Shown here: one piece after another, positions 8,239-18,040 of the stretch
How the letters are laid out: every line of letters starts with the position of its first letter
How positions within the stretch are numbered: the first letter of the stretch is position 1
From: an uncultured Prevotellaceae bacterium
Lineage (GTDB): Bacteria; Bacteroidota; Bacteroidia; Bacteroidales; Bacteroidaceae
Direction of reading: 5' to 3'
DNA: 64,000 nt
NCBI GenBank assembly: GCA_937900485.1
Contig: CALCEL010000083.1
Location: forward strand, 4,446-68,445
Position numbers and translations under genes: made by a program
The notes under the pieces: generated by a model
What the model was told of the DNA's origin: nothing
Databases searched by the model: none
What the model saw: the letters and a program-made list of their open reading frames with translations, nothing else

Positions 8239-10599
8239 ATGCAAAAGAATTTAGTGATTGTTGAGTCTCCGGCCAAAGCCAAGACGCTGGAAAAATTTCT
8301 TGGCTCGGATTTCAAAGTCATGTCGAGTTACGGACATATACGAGACCTCAAGAAAAAGGAAATGAGCGTAGACCTCAATACTTTTTCTCCAGAGTATGAG
8401 ATTCCTGCAGATAAGAAGGAAGTCGTCAAGAAACTTAGGGAGAGTGCGGCAGAGGCAGAGACTGTATGGTTGGCATCCGATGAGGACCGAGAGGGAGAGG
8501 CTATATCATGGCATTTAAGTCAAGTGCTCGGACTCAACCCGGCGGAGACCAAGCGTATCGTATTTCATGAAATCACCAAGTCTGCAATTCTAAACGCCAT
8601 AGAGCATCCACGAGTGATTGACATCAATCTTGTCAATGCTCAACAGGCGAGACGTGTCCTCGACCGTATCGTCGGTTTCAAACTGTCTCCTGTGCTTTGG
8701 AAAAAACTCAAACCGAGCCTCAGCGCGGGAAGAGTGCAAAGTGTTGCCGTGCGACTGATTGTAGAGAGAGAAAAGGAGATAGAAAACTTCAAGACAGAAA
8801 GTTCTTTCAAGGTCAGTGCAGTGTTTAACGTGAAGGATCAAGATGGTAAGTCTGTTGCCATGAAGTCCGACTTAGACACACGATTCAAAACGCAGAAAGA
8901 CGCAGAGGTTTTTCTGGAGGCGTGCAAGGGTAAGACATTCACTATTACTGATATACAGAAAAAGCCTACCAAGAAGACTCCTGCACCACCATTCACCACA
9001 TCCACGCTGCAACAAGAAGCAGCAAGGAAGCTCGGATTCACGGTAGCACAGACAATGATGGTAGCGCAGCAGCTGTATGAATCTGGACACATAACATATA
9101 TGCGAACTGACTCTGTCAACCTCTCCTCACTCTGTCTTAACACTACGAAGGAAGAGATTATCAGTATTCTCGGCGAGAAATACTCACACGTACGTCAGTA
9201 TCACACAAACAGTAAGGGTGCCCAAGAGGCTCACGAAGCTATAAGACCAACTTACATCAATGTGCACGAGATAGAAGGCAAGTCACAAGAGAGACGTCTT
9301 TACGACTTGATTTGGAAACGCACCATTGCTTGTCAGATGGCTGACGCAGACGCTGAGAAGACAATAATAACAATCAGCATAGATGGTGATGACAGTCACA
9401 AATTCATCACAACCGGAGAAATAATAAAATTCGACGGATTCCTTAAAGTCTATCATGAGTCGTTGGATGATGAGGCAGCCAAAACAAGCCTGTCATCAAA
9501 AGACACTGAAGACAACACCCTACCACCTATTGAGGTCGGTGAGTCATTAGACATGAAGGAGATAGTGGCTACTGAACGTTTCACACAGCATCCTCTGAGA
9601 TATACGGAGGCCAGTCTGGTAAAGAAGCTCGAAGAGCTTGGCATCGGACGTCCTTCCACTTACGCACCTACAATCTCTACCATACAGCAAAGAGAGTATG
9701 TGGAGAAAGGAGACAAAAAAGGCGTTGAGAAAGATTACTCTATCCTCAAGCTGAAGGGAAACAAGATTACCGCATCTACAAAGAAAGAGGTAATCGGCAA
9801 TGAGAAATCCAAACTCATACCTACTGACATCGGCATCGTAGTCAACGAGTTTCTCGTTAAGTTCTTCCCGTCAGTCATCGACTACAACTTCACCGCTAAG
9901 GTGGAGGAGGACTTTGACGATATAGCTGAGGGAAAAGAAGGATGGAAAGATATGATGAAGAGCTTCTACGAGAAGTTCGAAGAGCTTGTTGACAACACGA
10001 TGAACGACAAGTCAGAACACAAAGTAGGAGAGCGTATTTTAGGAACCGACCCTCAAACTGGCAAGCCTGTAAGCGTGAAGATAGGACGTTTCGGTCCTGT
10101 TGTACAGATTGGCTTAGCCACAGACGATGAGAAGCCGAAATTCGCTCAACTAAAGAAGGAGCAGAGCATACAAACCATCACACTCGAAGAAGCTCTTGAG
10201 CTATTCAAACTTCCTCGTACCTTAGGAGAATTCGAAGGAGAGTCTGTGATAATAGGAGCCGGCCGATTTGGTCCGTATGTACAACATGCGAAGAAGTACG
10301 TCAGCATACCGAAAGACTTCGACCCGATTACAATCGGTTATGAGGATGCCGTAGCGTTGATATGTAAGAAACGTGAGGAAGAGAAGCAGAGTCATCTGAA
10401 AATGTTTGACGAGGACCCAGAGCTTGAGGTCATGAACGGAAGATACGGTCCGTACATTAAATATAAAGGTGCGAACTATAAGATTCCTAAGACCGTGACA
10501 GAGCCATCGTCATTAACTTACGAGATGTGCATGAAGATAATAGAGGAGCAGGGCACACCATCTCCTAAGAGAACATACAAAAGAGCCAGAAAATCGTGA
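8239..10599 (+). CDS. topA: DNA topoisomerase I
   Basis: Type IA enzyme relaxing negative supercoils. The N-terminal Toprim domain starts KNLVIVESPAKAKTLEKFLG and includes LASDEDREGEAISWHL with the acidic triad. The active-site tyrosine sits in GHITYMRTDS near residue 284. The C-terminus contains three glycine-rich repeats with GRFGPVVQIG, GRFGPYVQHA and GRYGPYIKY (the topoisomerase I C-terminal repeat seen in Bacteroidota) rather than four-Cys zinc fingers, and ends in a basic tail. 786 residues, normal for the phylum. Confidence 0.98.
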   Translation: MQKNLVIVESPAKAKTLEKFLGSDFKVMSSYGHIRDLKKKEMSVDLNTFSPEYEIPADKKEVVKKLRESAAEAETVWLASDEDREGEAISWHLSQVLGLNPAETKRIVFHEITKSAILNAIEHPRVIDINLVNAQQARRVLDRIVGFKLSPVLWKKLKPSLSAGRVQSVAVRLIVEREKEIENFKTESSFKVSAVFNVKDQDGKSVAMKSDLDTRFKTQKDAEVFLEACKGKTFTITDIQKKPTKKTPAPPFTTSTLQQEAARKLGFTVAQTMMVAQQLYESGHITYMRTDSVNLSSLCLNTTKEEIISILGEKYSHVRQYHTNSKGAQEAHEAIRPTYINVHEIEGKSQERRLYDLIWKRTIACQMADADAEKTIITISIDGDDSHKFITTGEIIKFDGFLKVYHESLDDEAAKTSLSSKDTEDNTLPPIEVGESLDMKEIVATERFTQHPLRYTEASLVKKLEELGIGRPSTYAPTISTIQQREYVEKGDKKGVEKDYSILKLKGNKITASTKKEVIGNEKSKLIPTDIGIVVNEFLVKFFPSVIDYNFTAKVEEDFDDIAEGKEGWKDMMKSFYEKFEELVDNTMNDKSEHKVGERILGTDPQTGKPVSVKIGRFGPVVQIGLATDDEKPKFAQLKKEQSIQTITLEEALELFKLPRTLGEFEGESVIIGAGRFGPYVQHAKKYVSIPKDFDPITIGYEDAVALICKKREEEKQSHLKMFDEDPELEVMNGRYGPYIKYKGANYKIPKTVTEPSSLTYEMCMKIIEEQGTPSPKRTYKRARKS

Positions 10600-10632
10600 T
10601 GAGGACGAGTCTGGCATGACATAAGGCATGTG

Positions 10633-10666
10633 GCTTGGAAATAATTTACAAATAATATTTCCAAGC
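10633..10666 (+). terminator. Hairpin downstream of topA
   Basis: GCTTGGAAATA pairs perfectly with TATTTCCAAGC over a short loop, 33 nt after the topA stop. No long T-run follows, so it may be a weak terminator or an mRNA 3-prime stabiliser. Confidence 0.45.
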
Positions 10667-10767
10667 TACTTATAGTCTTTAGGATTGACAACACTTGTCA
10701 TCATTTCAGTCAACCATGACAAGTTACACACACATATCATACATTAACGTTCCTTAAGCAGAAGAAA

Positions 10768-11292
10768 TTGAAAAGAGTATTTCTAATAGGATATATGGGA
10801 GCCGGCAAGACCACGATAGGTAAAGCCCTGGCACGTGACCTTAATGTTGAGTTCTTCGATCTCGACTGGTACATAGAGGACCGATTCAGAAAGAAGATAT
10901 CTGACATCTTCGAGGAAAGTGGTGAGCAAGGATTCAGAGAGATGGAGTATAAGATGCTCAGGGAAGTCGGAGAGTTTGAGAACGTCATCATCTCCTGCGG
11001 AGGCGGTACTCCATGTTTCTTCGACAATATTGACTTCATGAACTCACGTGGTGCCACAATATACCTCAAAGCAACACCTGCAGTACTTAAGGAACACCTG
11101 CTTATGGGTAAAAGCCAGAGACCTCTCATCAATGGTAAGAGCCCAGAAGAGCTGGAATGTTACATCAAAGAGTCTCTCATAAAACGCACACCGTTTTATG
11201 AGAAAGCCAAACATGCGATAGACATAGATGTTATCCACACCAAAGAACAGATTGACAGCTATGTCAAGAAAATCATAGACATAGTAAAATAG
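10768..11292 (+). CDS. aroK: Shikimate kinase
   Basis: ATP-dependent phosphorylation of shikimate in the chorismate pathway. The start is TTG at 10768, since the family's N-terminus KRVFLIGYMGAGKTT begins there and no in-frame ATG lies close upstream. The Walker A GYMGAGKTT spans residues 8-16, the shikimate-binding DLDWYIE follows near residue 31, and SCGGGTP near residue 80. 174 residues, normal. It lies about 170 bp after topA and 81 bp before speA. Confidence 0.95.
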   Translation: MKRVFLIGYMGAGKTTIGKALARDLNVEFFDLDWYIEDRFRKKISDIFEESGEQGFREMEYKMLREVGEFENVIISCGGGTPCFFDNIDFMNSRGATIYLKATPAVLKEHLLMGKSQRPLINGKSPEELECYIKESLIKRTPFYEKAKHAIDIDVIHTKEQIDSYVKKIIDIVK

Positions 11293-11373
11293 TATTAACA
11301 AGTCATCAGTGTCACGTTTGGCATACACACTGAAATATTCTTTTTTCACTTTATTTTATATCAGAAGCAAAAA

Positions 11374-13269
11374 ATGAGAAAGTGGCGCATAGAGGACTCT
11401 TCGGAGCTCTACGGAATAAACGGATGGGGTGTCAACTATTTCCACATCAACGACAAGGGAAATGTTACAGTAACCCCTAACAAAAACGGAGTGGAAGTTG
11501 ATCTTAGAGAAGTCATGGACGATCTCGCACTCAGAGACGTGTCTGCTCCAGTACTTGTACGTTTTCCAGACATAATAGACAACAGAATAGAGAAGACCGC
11601 CACGTGTTTCAATATAGCGTCAAAGGAATACGGATACAATGCAGAGAACTTCATAATATATCCCATCAAGGTTAACCAGATCAACCCTGTCGTTGAGGAG
11701 GTTATAAAACACGGTAAGAAGTTCAATCTCGGGTTGGAAGCTGGTTCAAAACCGGAGCTTCACGCCGTTCTTGCAGTCAACATGAAAAGTGACTCACTTA
11801 TTATCTGCAATGGTTATAAAGACGAGAGTTACATAGAGCTCGCCTTATTGGCGCAGAAAATGGGTAAGCGTATATTCATTGTTGTTGAGAAGTTTAATGA
11901 GTTGGAGATAATCACGCGAGTAGCTAAGCGTCTGAACGTAAGACCTAACATGGGTATACGTATCAAACTGGCAGCCAGTGGTAGCGGAAAATGGGAAGAG
12001 AGCGGTGGAGACGCCAGCAAGTTTGGTCTCACATCCGGAGAACTGCTTACCGCACTGAGCTATATCGACGAGAATAACATGAAGGACTGTCTGAAGCTCA
12101 TCCATTTTCATATCGGCTCACAGATCACGAAGATACGACGCATACAGAATGCGTTACGAGAGGCAAGTATGTTCTACGTGCAGCTCCGTAAGATGGGATA
12201 CGAGGTACAGTTCGTTGATTGCGGTGGTGGTCTTGGCGTCGATTATGACGGCAGTCGTTCAAGTAACTCAGAGAGTTCAGTCAACTACTCAATACAGGAA
12301 TACGTCAACAACTGCGTGTACACATTTGTTGAGGCTTCAAACAACAACGACATACCGCACCCTAACATAATAACAGAAGGTGGACGCTCACTTGCAGCCC
12401 ATCACTCTGTACTTATCATGGAGGTACTTGAGACGACAGAGGTACCAGCCATGCCTGACGAGTATGAGGTCAGTGAGACAGACCATGAGTTGGCAAAAGA
12501 CCTTTACGACATATGGTGCAACCTGAACATACGTAACATGTTGGAAAGTTGGCATGACGCTCAGCAGATCAGAGAAGAGGCACTCGACCTTTTCGCGCAT
12601 GGAATGCTGGACTTGAGGACGAGAGCAGACATAGAACGCATGTATTGGGCTGTGGCGAGAGAGATAAACATTCTGGCACATTCCATGAAGCATATACCAG
12701 AAGAGTTCCACTCACTTGACAAACTGCTGGCAGACAAGTATTTCTGCAACTTCTCACTGTTCCAGTCTCTACCAGACTCATGGGCTATAGACCAGATATT
12801 CCCTATCATGCCTATACAGAGGCTCAATGAGCGTCCAGACCGTAATGCCACATTACAAGACGTGACATGCGACTCTGACGGCAAGATTTCCTCATTCGCG
12901 ACAGAGAATGGGGTACACAACTTTATACCTGTCCACTCTTTCGACAAGAAGAAAGGCAGTTACTATATCGGTGTGTTCCTTGTCGGCGCATATCAGGAGA
13001 TTCTCGGCGACATGCACAATCTGTTCGGTGACACAAACGCCGTTCATATCGTGACAGACAAAGACGGATGGCACATAAACAACATCATCGATGGAGAAAA
13101 TGTCGCTGACGTGTTATCATATGTGCAGTACGAGCCTAAAAAGATGGTGAGAAGCCTTGAGATTTGGGCTAAGCAGGCAATCAAAGAAGGCAAGATTACC
13201 CTTGACGAGGGTAAGGAGTTTCTCGACACATACAGAAGTGGTCTGTACGGATACACGTATCTGGAATAA
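11374..13269 (+). CDS. speA: Biosynthetic arginine decarboxylase
   Basis: PLP-dependent arginine decarboxylase producing agmatine for polyamine synthesis. The N-terminal TIM barrel carries the PLP lysine in YPIKVNQ (Lys99), the segment HFHIGSQI near residue 245 and the phosphate-binding glycine loop CGGGLGVDYDGS near 285. The insert and C-terminal domain are of full size; 631 residues matches family IV decarboxylases. The first residues WRIEDSSELYGINGWGVNYF are the standard SpeA opening, supporting the ATG at 11374. The menE start lies 12 bp downstream. Confidence 0.97.
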   Translation: MRKWRIEDSSELYGINGWGVNYFHINDKGNVTVTPNKNGVEVDLREVMDDLALRDVSAPVLVRFPDIIDNRIEKTATCFNIASKEYGYNAENFIIYPIKVNQINPVVEEVIKHGKKFNLGLEAGSKPELHAVLAVNMKSDSLIICNGYKDESYIELALLAQKMGKRIFIVVEKFNELEIITRVAKRLNVRPNMGIRIKLAASGSGKWEESGGDASKFGLTSGELLTALSYIDENNMKDCLKLIHFHIGSQITKIRRIQNALREASMFYVQLRKMGYEVQFVDCGGGLGVDYDGSRSSNSESSVNYSIQEYVNNCVYTFVEASNNNDIPHPNIITEGGRSLAAHHSVLIMEVLETTEVPAMPDEYEVSETDHELAKDLYDIWCNLNIRNMLESWHDAQQIREEALDLFAHGMLDLRTRADIERMYWAVAREINILAHSMKHIPEEFHSLDKLLADKYFCNFSLFQSLPDSWAIDQIFPIMPIQRLNERPDRNATLQDVTCDSDGKISSFATENGVHNFIPVHSFDKKKGSYYIGVFLVGAYQEILGDMHNLFGDTNAVHIVTDKDGWHINNIIDGENVADVLSYVQYEPKKMVRSLEIWAKQAIKEGKITLDEGKEFLDTYRSGLYGYTYLE

Positions 13270-13281
13270 ACTGATAACAAC

Positions 13282-14298
13282 ATGGACCTGACAAAAACCG
13301 TCATAGACGATACATTAAGAGAATTTTTAACGGATTGGCATAACGCTAATCCGTTTTTGCAGGTACACACATCCGGGTCGACTGGCAAGCCTAAAAACAT
13401 TCTTGTGGAGAAGTCACGCATGCTTGCCAGTGCCAAGATGACTTGTGACTATCTCAATCTGAAAAAAGGTGACACCACCCTTCTGTGTATGTCGCTCAGT
13501 TACATCGGCGGAAAGATGATAGTGGTAAGAGCCATTGAGAGAGACATGAGACTATTGTGCGTGCCCCCCTGCTCTACTCCACTTGACACCTTGCAGGACA
13601 TCTGTAAAGGTGAGTTCCCACACATTAACATGGCGGCCATGGTTCCCATGCAAGTCAAGAAGTCACTCGACAATCCTCATCTGAGAGAGATTGACAATCT
13701 TATAATAGGAGGCGGAGCTATCGATAAGAGTCTTGAGCAGACACTTAAGACGTTCAGCAACAACGTATACAGCACATATGGAATGACAGAGACCCTCTCT
13801 CACATCGCACTCAGAAAGGTGTCGGGAGATGACGCCACCCCATGGTACACGCCATTAAGGGGAGTTACCATAAGCGTAAACGAAGACAACTGTCTTGTCA
13901 TAGAAGCACCCCTTCTGTGTGACGGAACATTAGTCACAAATGATATCGTGGAGATAACCGACGGCGGCAGATTCAGGATAATAGGCAGGAAAGATAACGT
14001 CATCAACTCTGGTGGTATAAAGATACACATGGAGGAAGTGGAAAAAGCCATCCGCGAACGTTCAGGCGTTGACGATGGATTTATGATAAGCTCATGCAAG
14101 GATGAAATATTAGGAGAGAAAGTGACCCTTATCTTGTCATCACATATTGAAAACCATGCGAGGGAGAGAGTGGTAAATGCCGCCAACGAAATAGAAAAAT
14201 ACTGGAGACCGAAAAAGACCGTGGAGGTTGACGAGCTGCCAATGACAGACAACGGCAAGCCAGACCGTGCCACGGCAAAAAAAATAGCCTCTTTGTAG
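13282..14298 (+). CDS. menE: O-succinylbenzoate-CoA ligase-like AMP-binding enzyme
   Basis: Adenylate-forming ligase, probably activating o-succinylbenzoate in menaquinone synthesis. The P-loop HTSGSTGKPK is at residues 29-38, YSTYGMTETLSHIALR carries motif A5 near residue 165, GRKDNVINSGGIKIHMEEVE is the hinge, and the C-terminal MTDNGKPDR carries the catalytic lysine. 338 residues, at the short end for MenE but typical of Bacteroidales. menC, usually adjacent in related genomes, lies 23 kb away at 37340-38332, which supports the pathway but shows the cluster is split. Confidence 0.82.
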   Translation: MDLTKTVIDDTLREFLTDWHNANPFLQVHTSGSTGKPKNILVEKSRMLASAKMTCDYLNLKKGDTTLLCMSLSYIGGKMIVVRAIERDMRLLCVPPCSTPLDTLQDICKGEFPHINMAAMVPMQVKKSLDNPHLREIDNLIIGGGAIDKSLEQTLKTFSNNVYSTYGMTETLSHIALRKVSGDDATPWYTPLRGVTISVNEDNCLVIEAPLLCDGTLVTNDIVEITDGGRFRIIGRKDNVINSGGIKIHMEEVEKAIRERSGVDDGFMISSCKDEILGEKVTLILSSHIENHARERVVNAANEIEKYWRPKKTVEVDELPMTDNGKPDRATAKKIASL

Positions 14299-14383
14299 AG
14301 ACAATAGATGTGTGAACACATAAAACACTCACGCACTAACTGACAGCAAACAATATCACGGAGACCATTTTTTACGCATTCTT

Positions 14384-14414
14384 TTTGCCATGAGAGCATC
14401 TTATACTATATTTG
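14384..14414 (+). promoter_or_regulatory. Promoter of lipocalin-like lipoprotein gene
   Basis: TTTG at 14384-14387 and TATATTTG at 14407-14414 with a 19-nt gap fit the -33/-7 pattern, 17 nt before the ATG. Confidence 0.7.
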
Positions 14415-14431
14415 CATAAAAACAGTCAAAT

Positions 14432-15028
14432 ATGAAACTCAAATCACACATTTGTGTATTTGCCCTCACAGCAGCGTACATACTGACGTCATGCGGAGGA
14501 AACGGTAAAAAAACGGACAACGACTCTATCAAGATTGTAGGAGTGGACTCCTTGCCTGAGATAGTGGAGAAAGAAGGAATCATAGGCAGCGGAACGTCTA
14601 TGAATCAATTGGAGCTTATCACAGACAAAAACGACACGGTGCTCATAACAACGAATAAAGAGATGGTTATGGGAGGAGTGAGAGCTGGAGACAGGATAAG
14701 CGTCATCTATTACATCAGCAAAAACGAGAATCTCGCTAACGTGGCAGTGAACCTGACAGCGTTGGAGCACGTGTGGACACAGATTGGCTTAGACGGTCAC
14801 AGGCAGAGCCTCGAGTTAGACGCCAACGGCGTAGCCGTCACATACGCCATGAACGTAGAATATGACCGTTGGGAGCTGAAGAACGGTTTTCTTCTCCTTC
14901 ATACCCCACAAAAGACTGTGGCAGAGAAAAACGATATCGTCGACACATTCCAGATCATGAAACTTGACGATCAGGAATTGGTATTGGCAAATCACAATGT
15001 CGAGACAATATTCACCATGGACAATTAA
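14432..15028 (+). CDS. Lipocalin-like lipoprotein
   Basis: A lipoprotein signal peptide ends at the lipobox ILTSC (Cys near residue 21), followed by a GGNGKKTDNDS linker. The remaining residues, including LDANGVAVTYAMN, YDRWELKNGFLLL and KLDDQELVLANH, match the lipocalin-like domain widespread in Bacteroidales lipoproteins, in which beta-strand pairs end in a WELKG-type strand. The role is unknown. 198 residues. It has its own promoter and is followed 47 bp later by the DUF2264 gene. Confidence 0.72.
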   Translation: MKLKSHICVFALTAAYILTSCGGNGKKTDNDSIKIVGVDSLPEIVEKEGIIGSGTSMNQLELITDKNDTVLITTNKEMVMGGVRAGDRISVIYYISKNENLANVAVNLTALEHVWTQIGLDGHRQSLELDANGVAVTYAMNVEYDRWELKNGFLLLHTPQKTVAEKNDIVDTFQIMKLDDQELVLANHNVETIFTMDN

Positions 15029-15075
15029 AAGACAAGCATCACATAGTTACTAATAACTCAAGAAACATATCACAT

Positions 15076-16425
15076 ATGAGAAAAATCCTTATGATAATAG
15101 CGGCTTTCACGATGACGTCATACGCCACTTACGCAGCAGGTAAGAAAGACACACAGAAGACAGACCGTGAGGTATGGGTTGACATCATGTACCAGATGGC
15201 TGAGCCTGTGATGAAGAACATGGCTGAGGGTAAACTGCAGCAGGTCATGGATACGGCTAAGGGATGCAAGAACCTCGAGTTGTCACCGAGCTGGGACAAC
15301 AGAAACAAGAAGGTTGCATACATGGAAGCCTTCGGACGTCTGCTGGCAGGACTGGCACCATGGCTGAACCTTCCTGATGATGACACAGCGGAGAGCGTCA
15401 AGCGTAAGCAGCTTCGCGAATGGACACGCAAAGCTATCATCAATGCGGTAGACCCTAAGAGCCCGGACCGTCTGGGATGGGAAAGCGGTGGACAGACACT
15501 CGTCGACGGAGCATACGTCGTGGAGGGACTCTACAGAGGCTATGACTCGCTTTGGGTACCGCTGCCACAAGAGACTAAGGACTTATACATAAAGGAGATT
15601 AAGGGTTTGAGACGCTACGACCCGCCTTACACAAACTGGTTCCTGTTCGTGGGTATGGAAGAAAGCTTCCTGATGTACGTGGGAGCAGACTACGACGCGT
15701 TCAGAATCAAGACAGCTATGAGCAAAGTGGAGGAATGGTATATAGGAGATGGTATATACAGTGACGGACCGTCATTCGCGTTCGACTACTATAACTCTTT
15801 TGTCATACAACCAATGTATCTGGAGTGCCTCGAGATGATATCAGCAAGACAAGGCGGCAACTCCTACCTGATACGTTCAAAAGACAGCAAGAGAAACACT
15901 GCCAACAACAGAGTAAAAGAGGTTCGCAAACGTATGCAGAAATGGAGCGTCATACTCGAACGTTTCATCTCACCTGAGGGTACCTTCCCTGTTGTCGGAA
16001 GAAGCATACCTTACCGTATGGCAGTGCTGCAGCCGTTGGCTCAGCTGGCTTGGAGAAAGCAACTGCCTAAGGAACTTCACAACGGACAGGTACGCTCAGC
16101 AATAACGGCGGTGGCAAACAGGATGTTCTACGGACAGGTCGAGAATCCAAGCAAGAAGGCTAAGGCTATGTCAAAGAACTACAATGAGGGAGGATTCCTG
16201 ACAATAGGATTTGTCGGACCACACCCTAACGTGGCCGACTGGTACACAAACAACGGTTCACTCTACATGACCTCATTGGCATTCATGCCGCTGGGACTTC
16301 CTGCTGACGACCCGTTCTGGACTGACCCTGCTGAGAAATGGACAAGCAAGAAAGCATGGGAAGGCGATGACTTCCCGAAAGATCATAAGTGGGACATCAA
16401 CAAAGAGATTCTGTATTGGGAATAA
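15076..16425 (+). CDS. Exported DUF2264 protein, putative glycoside hydrolase
   Basis: Signal peptide (residues 1-20, ending YA-A), then a single alpha-rich domain of about 420 residues: DREVWVDIMYQMAEPVMKNM, AYMEAFGRLLAGLAPWL, NWFLFVGMEESFLMYVG, and YSDGPSFAFDYYNSFVI are hallmark DUF2264 blocks. The family has an (alpha/alpha)6-barrel architecture; as far as I recall some members act on uronic-acid glycans, but the substrate cannot be assigned here. Base composition is slightly richer in G+C than in neighbouring genes. A strong terminator follows. Confidence 0.85.
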   Translation: MRKILMIIAAFTMTSYATYAAGKKDTQKTDREVWVDIMYQMAEPVMKNMAEGKLQQVMDTAKGCKNLELSPSWDNRNKKVAYMEAFGRLLAGLAPWLNLPDDDTAESVKRKQLREWTRKAIINAVDPKSPDRLGWESGGQTLVDGAYVVEGLYRGYDSLWVPLPQETKDLYIKEIKGLRRYDPPYTNWFLFVGMEESFLMYVGADYDAFRIKTAMSKVEEWYIGDGIYSDGPSFAFDYYNSFVIQPMYLECLEMISARQGGNSYLIRSKDSKRNTANNRVKEVRKRMQKWSVILERFISPEGTFPVVGRSIPYRMAVLQPLAQLAWRKQLPKELHNGQVRSAITAVANRMFYGQVENPSKKAKAMSKNYNEGGFLTIGFVGPHPNVADWYTNNGSLYMTSLAFMPLGLPADDPFWTDPAEKWTSKKAWEGDDFPKDHKWDINKEILYWE

Positions 16426-16432
16426 AGATAAA

Positions 16433-16459
16433 AGTCCACGCTTTCGTGGGCTTTTTTTT
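16433..16459 (+). terminator. Rho-independent terminator after DUF2264 gene
   Basis: TCCACG and CGTGGG close a CTTT tetraloop, followed by eight T residues. Confidence 0.88.
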
Positions 16460-16518
16460 CTCAAAAATCACACAGCATCAAAACAAACATAAGTAAAACA
16501 AACATAACACTCTGCACT

Positions 16519-17808
16519 ATGATACATAAACTGATAGATTTTCTAAATGACTCACCAGTGAATTTCCTTGCCGTGGCGACAGTGAGAAAACGTTTGGAAG
16601 AGAAAGGATATGTTTTCTTCGACACCAAGGACAGCATGACAAACATACAGCCAGGACAGAAATTCTTCTGTGTCAAGAACAACTCATCCATTTACGCTTT
16701 CCATATTGGCAAGAAGCCCGTGTATGAGACAGGTTTCCATATCATATGCGCACATAGCGACTCACCTACATTCAAGATAAAACCGAAGTGCGAAATGACA
16801 ACAGAAGGAGGCATCGTCAAGCTTAACACTGAGTTGTATGGAGGAGCTATAATGTCAACGTGGTTCGACCGTCCGCTCAGTATAGCAGGTAGGGTGATAG
16901 TACGCTCAGCAGACATAATGAGGCCTGAGACTCGTCTTCTGCAAATCAGAAGACCAATACTTGTCATACCTAATATTGCCATACATTTCAACCGACAGGT
17001 TAATGACGGAGTGTCACTCAGCAAACAGAAGGACATGCTGCCAGTCCTGGGCATAGTGAGCAAAGAGCTGGAGAGAGGTAACATGCTGCTCCATCTCATC
17101 GCCGACGAACTGAAGGTGAGAAAGGATGACATACTCGACTTCGACCTGTTCCTTTATGACACCACTCCCGCCTGTCTGGTAGGACTGAACAATGAGTTTA
17201 TATCATCTGGCAGACTGGATGACCTCAGCATGGTACACGCCGGGCTGGAAGCATTATTAGCTGACGATAACACACCAGAGACCACAAAGATACTCGCTAT
17301 ATTCGACAACGAGGAGACTGGCTCTCAGACAAAACAAGGAGCAGGCAGCCCATTTCTTTCAGACACTATCAAACGTGTCGTAATGGCAAACGGCGGTGGT
17401 ACTGACGACTACTTCAAGGCGGTGGAACGCTCGTTCATGATATCCGCCGACAATGCTCATGCTTGGCATCCTAACTACCCGGAGAAGATGGACCCGACCA
17501 ATCACCCACAGATGGGAGGAGGACCAGTCATCAAGTTCAATGCTTCACAGAAATATGCCAGCGATGCCTTGTCAGCATCGATATTCGCTTCGATATGTGA
17601 GAAAGCAAATGTACCGTACCAGAAATTCGTCAACCACAGCGACATCGCTGGAGGCAGCACATTAGGCAACATACTTGCCTCATCACTGCCTGTTAACGGA
17701 GTGGACATGGGTAACCCGATATGGGCTATGCACTCAGTACGAGAGACAGGTAATGTGGACGATCACATATATTGCATAAAAGCATTCACAGAATTCTATT
17801 CCTTATAA
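16519..17808 (+). CDS. apeB: M18 family aminopeptidase
   Basis: Cytoplasmic di-zinc aminopeptidase of the aspartyl aminopeptidase family, removing N-terminal acidic or other residues. HSDSPTFKIKP near residue 79 carries the first zinc His, SGRLDDLSM near 233 the bridging Asp, DNEETGS near 268 the catalytic Glu pair, and the C-terminal IWAMHSVRE the last zinc His. 429 residues, normal. It stands alone between two terminators; an exact promoter is not obvious in the 60-bp leader. Confidence 0.95.
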   Translation: MIHKLIDFLNDSPVNFLAVATVRKRLEEKGYVFFDTKDSMTNIQPGQKFFCVKNNSSIYAFHIGKKPVYETGFHIICAHSDSPTFKIKPKCEMTTEGGIVKLNTELYGGAIMSTWFDRPLSIAGRVIVRSADIMRPETRLLQIRRPILVIPNIAIHFNRQVNDGVSLSKQKDMLPVLGIVSKELERGNMLLHLIADELKVRKDDILDFDLFLYDTTPACLVGLNNEFISSGRLDDLSMVHAGLEALLADDNTPETTKILAIFDNEETGSQTKQGAGSPFLSDTIKRVVMANGGGTDDYFKAVERSFMISADNAHAWHPNYPEKMDPTNHPQMGGGPVIKFNASQKYASDALSASIFASICEKANVPYQKFVNHSDIAGGSTLGNILASSLPVNGVDMGNPIWAMHSVRETGNVDDHIYCIKAFTEFYSL

Positions 17809-17833
17809 GACTAAACATAAAGATTCTTATCAC

Positions 17834-17871
17834 ATGAACCGAGATACGTTTGTTGACGTATCTCGGTTCAT
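17834..17871 (+). terminator. Hairpin terminator after apeB
   Basis: ATGAACCGAGATACG pairs perfectly with CGTATCTCGGTTCAT over a short loop, followed by an AT-rich stretch. Confidence 0.75.
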
Positions 17872-18040
17872 ATATTAATATTGCATTTAACCGAAAAAAT
17901 ATCCATAACAGACATTAGAATTATAACAGGTATTAGCATCGGAAATAACAAAATCATGAATAACGAATAACTATTAACAGTAATTCATATCATATTGTGC
18001 AATCTATCTTATTCATAATGCTTGTCATATCTAAAAACAG
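17872..18040. other. AT-rich intergenic stretch before repeat copy 1
   Basis: Very AT-rich with no coding pattern, no tRNA fold and no promoter pair that I can support. It separates the apeB terminator from the first copy of the 308-bp repeat. Confidence 0.6.

Noticed and set aside
11231..11239. Isolated DnaA box TTATCCACA
   Set aside because: A single 9-mer inside aroK coding sequence, expected by chance.
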